From positions 1 to 5,864 of the forward strand of contig WFOM01000211.1 in NCBI GenBank assembly GCA_015488075.1: DNA of 5,864 bases, given 5' to 3'. The position numbers and the translations under genes were made by a program. Under the pieces are notes generated by a model that was given only the letters and a program-made list of their open reading frames with translations, did no database searches and was not told where the DNA came from. The DNA is from Helicobacteraceae bacterium (lineage in GTDB: Bacteria > Campylobacterota > Campylobacteria > Campylobacterales > Sulfurimonadaceae). Of the stretch, positions 1 to 5,864 are shown piece after piece (position 1 is the stretch's first letter; every line of letters starts with the position of its first letter).

Positions 1-117
1 CATATCTGAAAGCAGTTTTGTATAATGCTCTATCAAAAAAGAGCTTTCACCAAAGAGTATAAAGTTGTTTGGCAGATTGTTTTGTTTTATAAGATTGTCT
101 AACTCATACTTTTTCAC
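1..117 (-). CDS. holA: DNA polymerase III subunit delta (HolA), N-terminal 39 residues, cut by window edge
   Basis: HolA is the clamp-loader subunit that opens the beta sliding clamp during DNA replication. Only the first 39 codons are inside the window; they read GTG AAA AAG TAT GAG TTA..., giving MKKYELDNLIKQ followed by LPNNFILFGESSFLIEHYTK. The pattern 'short helix, LP, hydrophobic strand, (Y/F)GE, FLIEHY' is what I expect at a HolA N-terminus. The frame is open to the edge. The start is taken as GTG at 117-115 because it is preceded by GGAAGAG at 124-130 with 6 nt spacing, and the ATG at 107-105 is in another frame that stops after two codons. The gene overlaps the 3' end of rnr by 14 nt, so the two are probably translationally coupled. 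In Helicobacter pylori holA also follows rnr, as I recall, and this supports the call. The remainder of the protein cannot be checked. Confidence 0.82.
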   Translation of the reverse strand, partial: MKKYELDNLIKQNNLPNNFILFGESSFLIEHYTKLLSDM

Positions 118-2041
118 TGTCAACTCTTCCGTATATTTTGGCATTATACAAATTCACATCATCTATAACAACTTTTACCTTGCTAAAAAGGGGAACATTC
201 ACAGCACTTGTTATATGTATAACCGCACCTTTTATCTCATCATCAAGTTTTGCAGTAAGTTCAGGCAGTGTCTGGTTTATTTTAGCAACAAATGTTTTGC
301 CTTTGTTCTTTTCTGCCCATCTTGCAAACTTTCTTCTTGCATACTCACTCTCAACACTGTCTGCTTCTCTTTCTTTTTGTGATATCATCAGACAAAGAGC
401 TTCAATGTTTCTTAAAACATATGACTCCTCTTTTTTGTCCCCTCTTGCTATGGACTTTAGCAGTCTGTGCACTATAAGGTCAGAATATCTTCGTATAGGT
501 GAGGTAAAATGTGTATATCTCTCAAATCCGAGACCAAAATGCCCAAGATTTACAGGTGCATATCTTGCCTGCATCTGAGCCTGGATTATAAGAGTGTCTA
601 CATCTTCACCTATACCCATCTCTTTTGCTGCTTTTTGAATCTCCTCTATAGTCTCTTTTGTGCTGTCTTTTATCTCAAAGTTAAGGCCTATTGCAGCCAG
701 TTCCTGATAAAGATTTTGGAGTTTCTGGTTTGAAGGCTCTTCATGAACTCTGAAAACACCTGTCTCATATCTTTTTGAAGCTTCTTTGTTTGCCAAGAGC
801 ATACAGTCTTCTATAAGTGAATGAGACGGTGTTTCACTCTCTACAGATGTTGCAACAAGGTTTGTATCTTCATCCAGTTCCAGCCTTATCTCATCGCTTC
901 TGAAGTCAAATCCTTTTTTCAGCCTATTTACTCTTAGTCTGTCTGTAACTTTTTTTAGTTGTTTCAGCATCAAAAAGATTTCGGCTTCTGTTGTTGTTTT
1001 TGCTTTTAGTTTTCCATCAAAAAGCAAATCAACCTCATCATAGTTAAACCTTCTTTTGGAGTGTATGACAGCTTCATAAACTTTTGAAGATGCAACCTCC
1101 AAATCTTTACCCAACTTCATCTCAAAAACATATGCAAGCCTGTCTTTATTTGGTTCCAAAGAACAAAGATTCTCACTTAGGATTCTTGGAAGCATAGGGA
1201 TTGAACGGTGTGGAAGGTATATAGAAAAACCTCTGTATATAGCCTCAAAATCTATAGCTCCAAAAGGTTTGACATAGGTGCTTACATCTGCTATGGCCAC
1301 ATAAAGTGTGTTGTTTTTTTCATCATAGTATATGGCATCATCAAAATCTTTTGCAGTTACGGGGTCTATAGTGCAAAAGTTTAGTTCTCTTAAATCCACC
1401 CTGTTTTTGTATAATCTTTCATCTACATTTTTTCCAAAATTTTCAGCCTCTTTTAATACATCATCTTCAAACTCGTCATGCTTGTTAAACCATGCAAGAA
1501 CAATCTTCTCATCAACTTTGGGGTCGTTAAAATTTCCAAGATACTCTATTATACTGTTTGAGTGGTTGTCTATCTTAAAAACGGAATTTTCATCAAAACT
1601 CTCTATCTCATCCTGTGTTAGTTCAACTCCTGATGGATGAAGAGTTTTTAAATCAAGAAGCTTTTTTTCTCCATCTTTTTTTAAAACTATGGCAACAGAG
1701 TATGTTTTTTCTCTGCCTAATATCTTTATAACTTTTCCCTCGGGAGGTCTTTTTGTAAGAAATCTCTGGACTACTACTATATCATTTTCTTTGGCATCAG
1801 CTAAGTTTTCATGATTTATATAGATATCTTTTACACTCTCTCCTATAACATGAAGGTATGCACCCTCTTTTTTGTCACTAAGGCTTATAATCCCAAAGCG
1901 GTATTTTGAATTCAGCTTATATATACCGCCTTCTTTTTTTAAAATACCATCTTTATACAAAGATTCTACAAGAGTTTTGTTTTGATCGTTTAAGTCCTGT
2001 TCATAAAACCCTTTAGTAAGTTTAGTCAAAAGATATTTCAA
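104..2041 (-). CDS. rnr: Ribonuclease R (RNB-family 3'-5' exoribonuclease)
   Basis: A processive, hydrolytic 3'-5' exoribonuclease of the RNase II/R family, cytoplasmic, acting in mRNA turnover and rRNA/tRNA quality control. Two cold-shock-like OB folds lie at about residues 43-110 and 113-170. The catalytic RNB domain runs from about 213 to 530. The metal-binding signature TIDPVTAKDFDDAI (224-237) has Asp226, Asp232, Asp234 and Asp235, matching Asp272/278/280/281 of E. coli RNase R. IYLPH (274-278) supplies the Tyr that packs against RNA, and IPMLP and LCSLEP follow. The RNB signature HFTSPIRRYSDLIVHR is at 511-526. The C-terminus (about 580-642) resembles a short, weak S1 fold. At 645 residues it is much shorter than the 813-residue E. 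coli enzyme and lacks its N-terminal helix-turn-helix and basic tail, as is usual in Campylobacterota. The start is TTG directly after the HDOD stop; a stop in the same frame immediately upstream prevents extension. GGAAGG at 2052-2057 is a plausible ribosome site. The stop is TGA. Confidence 0.95.
   Translation of the reverse strand: MKYLLTKLTKGFYEQDLNDQNKTLVESLYKDGILKKEGGIYKLNSKYRFGIISLSDKKEGAYLHVIGESVKDIYINHENLADAKENDIVVVQRFLTKRPPEGKVIKILGREKTYSVAIVLKKDGEKKLLDLKTLHPSGVELTQDEIESFDENSVFKIDNHSNSIIEYLGNFNDPKVDEKIVLAWFNKHDEFEDDVLKEAENFGKNVDERLYKNRVDLRELNFCTIDPVTAKDFDDAIYYDEKNNTLYVAIADVSTYVKPFGAIDFEAIYRGFSIYLPHRSIPMLPRILSENLCSLEPNKDRLAYVFEMKLGKDLEVASSKVYEAVIHSKRRFNYDEVDLLFDGKLKAKTTTEAEIFLMLKQLKKVTDRLRVNRLKKGFDFRSDEIRLELDEDTNLVATSVESETPSHSLIEDCMLLANKEASKRYETGVFRVHEEPSNQKLQNLYQELAAIGLNFEIKDSTKETIEEIQKAAKEMGIGEDVDTLIIQAQMQARYAPVNLGHFGLGFERYTHFTSPIRRYSDLIVHRLLKSIARGDKKEESYVLRNIEALCLMISQKEREADSVESEYARRKFARWAEKNKGKTFVAKINQTLPELTAKLDDEIKGAVIHITSAVNVPLFSKVKVVIDDVNLYNAKIYGRVDSEKV
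124..130 (-). promoter_or_regulatory. Ribosome binding site for holA
   Basis: GGAAGAG inside the 3' end of rnr, six bases before the GTG at 117-115. It decides the holA start, because no ATG in that frame lies nearby. Its position within rnr codons suggests that ribosomes finishing rnr help to start holA. Confidence 0.6.
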
Positions 2042-2848
2042 CTACTTCAAACCTTCCAGTGCATTTTCATACGACTCTACATCAAGTCCGAACTCTTCTA
2101 TGGTTGCTTTTGCTTTTGAAATATTTTCATCTGTTACGGCACCGTTTAAAGATATGGTTTCTCTTACCGCTTTTAATATCGCAGATGCTCTTTTTGTATC
2201 ATCATCACCTGCCGTTTCAGGGTTTTTGGCATATTTTATGGTATCTACCAGCTTCTCTTCAAACTTCCAGTGTTCAAAAACTTTTGAACTTACTTCTGTT
2301 GTATCTACTCCCACTATCTCAAGTTCGGCAGAATCAACATCACCGTTTAAATGTTCTATGGCATTTTTAAACTCTTCCTCTTTTTTGTGGGACATTATTA
2401 TCTGGGCTATTATAACTTTTCCTATCTCAACCAAAAATGCCGCAGGTGAAAGCACTCCCATAAGCCTGTTTTCTTTTCTCAGACACCATTTTGTAACAAG
2501 AGCATGCTGTTTTTTGGAAAGTTCTGCAAAAACTTCACTTGTTATGCCGTAAGGTGAAAGATCAAGCGAAAAACTTTTTTTGACTATGGAAGCCAGAGCA
2601 AACCCTCTTACAGTTCCCATACCAAAAAGTCCTACAGCCTGTGAGATAGAGTTTATCTCTCTGCTGAAGCCGTATAACGGAGAGTTTGCCGCTTTTAGTA
2701 TATCTGCAGTCAAAAGAGGATCCTGCTCTATTATCTTTGCCATATCGTTAAATGTGGAGTTTGGATCCTGATAAACCTCTTCAATCTTCATCGCTGTTTC
2801 AGGAAGCGGAGGCAGTTGCTTTATCTTTTTTAAAACTTCTTCTGTCAT
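2042..2848 (-). CDS. HDOD domain-containing protein (non-catalytic HD-like signalling protein)
   Basis: A 268-residue single-domain HDOD protein. The family is widespread in bacterial signalling; many members have lost the HD phosphohydrolase site and are thought to act through protein-protein contacts. Family marks seen here: KQLPPLPETAMKI (10-22), IIEQDPLLTADILKAANSPLYG (39-60, the most typical stretch) and INSISQAVGLFGMGTVRG (65-82). A His remains at 115 (KKQHALVTKW), but where active HD enzymes carry H-D before IGK this protein reads LVEIGK (139-144), so Val140-Glu141 replace the pair and metal catalysis is unlikely. The C-terminal 80 residues are helical and acidic, with no second domain or membrane segment. 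ATG is preceded by AAAGGG six bases away. It is the first gene of the operon with rnr and holA, with no gap before rnr. Related stand-alone HDOD proteins in Campylobacter (Cj0248) have been linked to motility; whether this is the same lineage cannot be judged here. Confidence 0.9.
   Translation of the reverse strand: MTEEVLKKIKQLPPLPETAMKIEEVYQDPNSTFNDMAKIIEQDPLLTADILKAANSPLYGFSREINSISQAVGLFGMGTVRGFALASIVKKSFSLDLSPYGITSEVFAELSKKQHALVTKWCLRKENRLMGVLSPAAFLVEIGKVIIAQIIMSHKKEEEFKNAIEHLNGDVDSAELEIVGVDTTEVSSKVFEHWKFEEKLVDTIKYAKNPETAGDDDTKRASAILKAVRETISLNGAVTDENISKAKATIEEFGLDVESYENALEGLK
2052..2057 (-). promoter_or_regulatory. Probable ribosome binding site for rnr
   Basis: GGAAGG within the last codons of the HDOD gene, 10 nt before the TTG at 2041-2039. 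The spacing is slightly long, but it is the only purine-rich site near the start. Together with the abutting stop codon it fits re-initiation by ribosomes that have just terminated. Confidence 0.45.
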
Positions 2849-2883
2849 TTCTAACCCTTTGTATCAAAATAAACTAGTCTAAT

Positions 2884-2912
2884 TTTATATCAACAACCCT
2901 TAATATTTACAA
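2884..2912 (-). promoter_or_regulatory. Sigma70-type promoter of the HDOD-rnr-holA operon
   Basis: On the minus strand, TTGTAA (2912-2907) and TATAAA (2889-2884) are separated by exactly 17 bp. Transcription would start near 2877, giving a leader of about 28 nt that holds AAAGGG six bases before the ATG. No other promoter-like site is evident between the three genes, so this probably serves the whole operon. The assignment comes from matching the consensus by eye in AT-rich DNA. Confidence 0.5.
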
Positions 2913-2918
2913 AAAATT

Positions 2919-2924
2919 GATAAT
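2919..2924 (+). promoter_or_regulatory. Possible -10 element for the 111-residue gene
   Basis: GATAAT, one base from TATAAT, lies 34 bases before the ATG at 2959, leaving a leader of about 28 nt. No convincing -35 is present 17 bp upstream, which is common in Campylobacterota, whose vegetative promoters often rely on the -10 and upstream T-rich runs. AT-rich surroundings make chance matches likely. Confidence 0.3.
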
Positions 2925-2958
2925 ATTTTTTAAAAATTAACAAGACAAGGAACAACAT

Positions 2959-3294
2959 ATGCATATAACAAACGATGAAGCGGTTTTAAAAAAACTCGGA
3001 TATACGGTATCTGACTCAACCTTGAAACAACTGCAAAATATAAAAAACAATACTACCGAATACGAAAAAATCATCAAACACATACTTGATTTGCATGACA
3101 ACCTTCAGGTTAACAAATCATACATAGCGATGTCAAACTCCGTAAACCATTTTAAAATTAAAATTGACACAGATATAGAAGAGATGAAAAATGAAGCTTT
3201 GGAAAAGATAAAACACTTTCAGGATAAGTTCAAAGTAAACCTTGAAAAAGTTGACGGAAAAGATACTTACTACATTAAAGGTTTTCATCATTAA
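2959..3294 (+). CDS. Hypothetical protein, small, helical, His- and Lys-rich
   Basis: I do not recognise a family. The 111-residue product begins MHITNDEAVLKKLG and ends YYIKGFHH. It has no signal peptide and no membrane segment. Most of it should be helical, with amphipathic stretches at about 20-50 and 72-92, so it may form a helical bundle or short coiled coil. A short strand-like end (FKVNLEKV, DTYYIKGF) follows. Composition is unusual: no Arg, Cys, Trp or Pro, 17 Lys, and seven His (2, 41, 46, 64, 86, 110, 111), including a C-terminal His pair that might bind metal. A good ribosome site (AAGGAA at 2947-2952) precedes the ATG with 6 nt spacing, which supports real translation. It is divergent from the HDOD operon and lies 45 bp before purL in the same direction, but purL has its own -10, so a functional tie to purine synthesis is not implied. 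Confidence 0.75.
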   Translation: MHITNDEAVLKKLGYTVSDSTLKQLQNIKNNTTEYEKIIKHILDLHDNLQVNKSYIAMSNSVNHFKIKIDTDIEEMKNEALEKIKHFQDKFKVNLEKVDGKDTYYIKGFHH

Positions 3295-3302
3295 ACAGAT
3301 AG

Positions 3303-3308
3303 TATAAT
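3303..3308 (+). promoter_or_regulatory. -10 element of a purL promoter
   Basis: A perfect TATAAT nine bases after the stop codon of the upstream gene. It predicts a transcript start near 3315 and a leader of about 25 nt. No good -35 is found; the T-rich GTTTTCA at 3281-3287 lies in the right area. It suggests purL can be transcribed independently of the 111-residue gene. Confidence 0.5.
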
Positions 3309-3329
3309 TGCATTTTCAAAAAAATATCC

Positions 3330-3333
3330 GGAG
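3330..3333 (+). promoter_or_regulatory. Ribosome binding site deciding the TTG start of purL
   Basis: GGAG, six bases before the TTG at 3340-3342, is an ideal spacing. No ATG or GTG lies in frame between the upstream gene and this point, and the first internal Met (residue 43) falls inside a conserved motif, so TTG is the start. Confidence 0.7.
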
Positions 3334-3339
3334 ACAGAT

Positions 3340-5553
3340 TTGAACAAGATAGAAAACATAAAAGAGGTTTTGGCATCACACAAACTCAGTGAGATTGAGT
3401 ATGAACAGATAAAAAAAATTTTAGGGCGAGAGCCTAATTTAGTTGAAATTGGTATATTTTCAGCTATGTGGAGTGAACACTGCTCATACAAATCTTCAAA
3501 AGTTTATCTTAGCGGTTTTCCTACAAAAGCTCCGTGGGTCATACAGGGACCGGGTGAGAATGCAGGAGTTATAGATATTGGTGAGGGATATGCCGCAGTA
3601 TTTAAAATGGAGTCACATAACCACCCAAGCTTTATAGAGCCTTATCAGGGTGCTGCAACCGGTGTCGGCGGTATCATGAGAGATGTTTTTACAATGGGGG
3701 CAAGACCGGTTGCAAATCTAAATTCACTCAGATTCGGCAATGTTACAAATGATGACAAAACCTCAAAACACCAAAGATATCTTGTTCGCGGAGTTGTAGC
3801 CGGAATCGGTGGTTACGGAAACTGTATGGGTGTTCCTACCATAGGCGGTGAGATAAGTTTTGATGAATGCTACAACGGAAATATTTTGGTAAATGCCTTT
3901 ACACTCGGTATAGCAAAAGCTGACGAGGTATTTTACGGAAGAGCAGAAGGTATAGGAAACCCTGTCATATATGTAGGAGCAAAAACAGGAAGAGACGGGC
4001 TTGGCGGAGCTGTTATGAGCAGTGACAGCTTTACCGAAGAGAGCAAATCTCTTCGCCCTACCGTTCAGGTAGGGGATCCTTTTACGGAAAAACTCCTTCT
4101 TGAAGCCTGTTTGGAACTGTTTAAAACAGACTATGTTGTGGGTATACAGGACATGGGAGCAGCAGGTCTTACTTCAAGCTCTTTTGAGATGGCGGGACGA
4201 TCTGGAAGCGGAATGATCATGCATCTTGACAAAGTCCCTGCCAGAGAAGAAGGTATGACTCCATATGAGTTTATGTTAAGCGAATCACAAGAGAGGATGC
4301 TTCTTTGTGCCAAAAAAGGAAGTGAAGAAGAGATTATAAAAATATTTGAGAAATGGGATCTTGATGCCGCCGTTATAGGAGAAGTAACAGACACGGGAAG
4401 GATGGAGCTTTTCTGGCACGGCCAAAAAGTTGCGGATGTGCCTGTTGACCCTGTAAGTGAAGAAGCACCTGTTTTAAAAAGACCGACAAAAGAACCAAAA
4501 TACCTAAAAGATATACAAAAAGTAAGTATAGATGATTTTGAAAGAGTCTCAAACCAAAAGGCTTTTGAAAAGCTTGTCTCTTCCATGGAAGTGGTTGACA
4601 AAGCATGGGTATATGAGCAATACGATTCGATGGTGCAGACAAATACCGTAAAAAAAGGCGGTATGCTTGATGCTTCGGTTATAAGAGTCAAAGAAAACAA
4701 AAAAGCACTTGCCATGAGCAGTGACTGCAATGTCAGATACTGCTATATTGATCCGAAAAACGGAGCTGCTGCTGCTGTGATTGAAAGTGGCAGAAATGTT
4801 GCTATGAGCGGTGCCAGACCTCTTGCCATAACAGACTGCCTAAACTACGGAAACCCGGAAAACCCTGAAGTGATGTGGCAGTTTGCAAAAGGTTGTGAGG
4901 GTATCAAAGAAGCATGTGCTAAACTAAACACTCCGGTAATAGGCGGAAATGTTTCACTTTACAATGAAACAGAAGGTGTGAGTGTTTACCCTACTCCATC
5001 GGTTGCAACAGTAGGTGTAAATGATGACCAAAACAATGTTTTGATGTCAAGCTTTAAAAATGAAGGAAATCTTTTATATATTATAGGTGAGACAAAAAGC
5101 GAGTTTGGCGGATCACTTTATATGAAAGAGCTTTACAACACAGTTGCAGGGAAAATGCCAAGTATAGATTATGACAAAGAGTTAAAACTGTGGGATTTGG
5201 TTATAGAAGCGAACAAAAAACATCTTCTTGAATCCGCAAAAGACCTAAGCAGCGGCGGTCTTGCCATAACTTTGGCTAAAATGGCTGCAGTAAGCGGTAT
5301 AGGGTGTGAAGTAGATGTAAATTTTGCAGATGATAGAGATATATTCAGTGAGAGTTTTTCAAGAGCGGTAGTTGAAGTAAGACCTGAAAACAAAGATGCT
5401 TTTGAGGAGTTTGCAAAAGGCTATCTGCCGTTTGAGATGATAGGAACAACATGCAAAGATAAAATTAAAATCAATGATGTCCAAATGAGTTTGGACAAAC
5501 TAAAAGATATATACTTCAACAGATTCAAAGAGGTTATAGAAAAAGATTTATAA
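3340..5553 (+). CDS. purL: Phosphoribosylformylglycinamidine synthase, PurL subunit (small type)
   Basis: Catalyses step four of de novo purine synthesis: FGAR plus ATP and ammonia (supplied from glutamine by PurQ) gives FGAM. The 737-residue length and the absence of a glutaminase domain mark the small PurL, which works in a complex with PurS and PurQ; neither is in this window. The N-terminus has the family pattern [20 protein letters not shown] (27-46) continuing into HCSYKSSK, with the conserved active-site His at 47. Nucleotide and metal motifs follow: [16 protein letters not shown] (70-85), KMESHNHPS (89-97), [20 protein letters not shown] (102-121), [18 protein letters not shown] (268-285) and SESQERM (314-320). 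The second, pseudo-symmetric half runs from about 420, with [20 protein letters not shown] (484-503), GGNVSLYNE (535-543) and LSSGGLA (636-642). All look intact. Start is TTG with a strong GGAG. The 3' end overlaps the convergent downstream gene by 6 nt. Confidence 0.98.
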   Translation: MNKIENIKEVLASHKLSEIEYEQIKKILGREPNLVEIGIFSAMWSEHCSYKSSKVYLSGFPTKAPWVIQGPGENAGVIDIGEGYAAVFKMESHNHPSFIEPYQGAATGVGGIMRDVFTMGARPVANLNSLRFGNVTNDDKTSKHQRYLVRGVVAGIGGYGNCMGVPTIGGEISFDECYNGNILVNAFTLGIAKADEVFYGRAEGIGNPVIYVGAKTGRDGLGGAVMSSDSFTEESKSLRPTVQVGDPFTEKLLLEACLELFKTDYVVGIQDMGAAGLTSSSFEMAGRSGSGMIMHLDKVPAREEGMTPYEFMLSESQERMLLCAKKGSEEEIIKIFEKWDLDAAVIGEVTDTGRMELFWHGQKVADVPVDPVSEEAPVLKRPTKEPKYLKDIQKVSIDDFERVSNQKAFEKLVSSMEVVDKAWVYEQYDSMVQTNTVKKGGMLDASVIRVKENKKALAMSSDCNVRYCYIDPKNGAAAAVIESGRNVAMSGARPLAITDCLNYGNPENPEVMWQFAKGCEGIKEACAKLNTPVIGGNVSLYNETEGVSVYPTPSVATVGVNDDQNNVLMSSFKNEGNLLYIIGETKSEFGGSLYMKELYNTVAGKMPSIDYDKELKLWDLVIEANKKHLLESAKDLSSGGLAITLAKMAAVSGIGCEVDVNFADDRDIFSESFSRAVVEVRPENKDAFEEFAKGYLPFEMIGTTCKDKIKINDVQMSLDKLKDIYFNRFKEVIEKDL
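5548..5553. other. Shared stop hexamer TTATAA of two convergent genes
   Basis: The self-complementary TTATAA encodes Leu-stop for purL on the plus strand and Leu-stop for the CutA-like gene on the minus strand. No hairpin with a T-run is present between the genes, so transcripts from both sides should run into each other. Confidence 0.9.
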
Positions 5554-5859
5554 CTCCTCCATCTTAAAAACCTCATAGGCAACCTCTTCATAGGGGTGTG
5601 CTTCTTTCAAAACATCAACAGCCTTTTTTATCAAAGAATCATCACACACCATTTCAACTTTATACTCATCTACCTTTTCAACTTTTCCTACATCTCCTAT
5701 GTGAGGGTTTGCACCTTCAAGTGCTCTAAACTGTCCGCTGCCCAAAACCTCCCATGAGCATTTGTCGTAGTTTTTGTATCTTCCGACACCTATTTCAAAA
5801 AGTGCTTCTTTTACTTTTTCTTTATGATCCTCTGGAACAAAAAATGAAATCTTATACAT
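5548..5859 (-). CDS. Stand-alone NIF3-linked CutA/PII-like domain protein
   Basis: A 103-residue protein resembling the small domain that is inserted in bacterial NIF3-family proteins such as B. subtilis YqfO, and that also occurs alone (COG3323-type). It is thought to adopt a ferredoxin-like trimeric fold akin to CutA and PII; no enzyme activity is established. Visible signature: [20 protein letters not shown] (2-21), [13 protein letters not shown] (24-36), [19 protein letters not shown] (40-58), then the [12 protein letters not shown] strand (59-70) and the diagnostic [12 protein letters not shown] (87-98). The single Cys34 before Trp and the HPYEE group are conserved in the family. The full domain length is present. 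The ATG at 5859-5857 is five bases from the window edge, so its ribosome site and promoter cannot be seen. It converges on purL, sharing six base pairs at the stops. A NIF3 gene may lie further upstream in its operon, but this is inference. Confidence 0.85.
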   Translation of the reverse strand: MYKISFFVPEDHKEKVKEALFEIGVGRYKNYDKCSWEVLGSGQFRALEGANPHIGDVGKVEKVDEYKVEMVCDDSLIKKAVDVLKEAHPYEEVAYEVFKMEEL

Positions 5860-5864
5860 ATCAT

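Larger units (their letters stand above)
2849..2958. other. Divergent intergenic promoter region
   Basis: A 110-bp AT-rich spacer between two divergent genes. Besides the two promoter candidates it holds a direct repeat TAATATTT at 2901-2908 and 2921-2928, exactly 20 bp apart, and a T6/A5 run (2925-2935) that may curve the DNA. AACCCTT occurs twice (2853-2859 and 2895-2901). No GC-rich stem or terminator is present. Confidence 0.6.

Noticed and set aside
70..100. An apparent one-base frameshift in holA between YELDNLIKQ and LPNNFILFGE
   Set aside because: It came from miscounting the A run; re-reading 71-90 base by base gives CAA AAC AAT CTG in one open frame from GTG 117 to the edge.
138..578. 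Long plus-strand open frame antisense to rnr
   Set aside because: It lies wholly inside the conserved rnr coding sequence, has no ribosome site and its product looks like no protein family; it is a shadow of rnr codon bias.
2042..2044. The UAG as a recoded (selenocysteine- or pyrrolysine-like) codon
   Set aside because: UAG is not a selenocysteine codon, pyrrolysine systems are not expected in this group, and both flanking proteins look complete by themselves.
2919..2940. T-run/A-run near-palindrome as a bidirectional terminator
   Set aside because: It has no GC stem and sits between divergent genes where no terminator is needed; more likely promoter or curved DNA.
4131..4730. 199-codon open frame antisense to purL
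   Set aside because: It is Ser/Pro/Phe-rich translation of the reverse of conserved purL motifs, with no sign of independent coding.
5861..5864. ATG and TGA at the right edge as start or end of another gene
   Set aside because: Only a few bases are present. ATGATATG could hold the stop of an upstream gene, but nothing supports it within the window.

Overview
The window looks like chromosomal DNA from a free-living member of the Campylobacterota, most like Sulfurimonas and relatives. This is inferred from the AT-rich base composition, the frequent ATA, AAA and TTT codons, the short 645-residue RNase R followed directly by holA, and the small PurL. The species cannot be fixed from sequence reading alone. 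Coding density is very high. There are six genes, two of them touching or crossing a window edge. The only intergenic stretches are 110 bp (divergent promoters) and 45 bp (purL leader). No stretch over 300 bases lacks a gene. I see no mobile element, CRISPR array, tRNA, rRNA or riboswitch.

Left block (1-2848, minus strand): a compact operon read right to left, consisting of an HDOD-domain gene, then rnr (RNase R), then the start of holA (DNA polymerase III delta subunit), which runs off the left edge. The HDOD stop codon directly abuts the TTG start of rnr, in the same frame. The rnr end overlaps the GTG start of holA by 14 nt. One sigma70-like promoter before the HDOD gene (TTGTAA, 17 bp, TATAAA) can serve the whole operon.

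Centre (2849-3339): a 110-bp AT-rich divergent promoter region, then a 111-residue protein of unknown function that has no Arg, Cys, Trp or Pro and carries seven His. A perfect TATAAT lies just after its stop codon and probably drives purL.

Right block (3340-5859): purL, the small-type FGAM synthetase of de novo purine synthesis, on the plus strand with a TTG start. It meets a convergent small gene of the NIF3-linked, CutA/PII-like type. The two genes share one self-complementary TTATAA, so each ends in Leu-stop on the same six base pairs and no terminator fits between them.

Most of this is housekeeping content. The parts most worth a second look are the in-frame single-UAG junction between the HDOD gene and rnr, the degenerate HD site of the HDOD protein beside an RNA-decay enzyme, the unrecognised 111-residue protein, and the shared stop hexamer. 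I do not see a clear new defence or mobile system.
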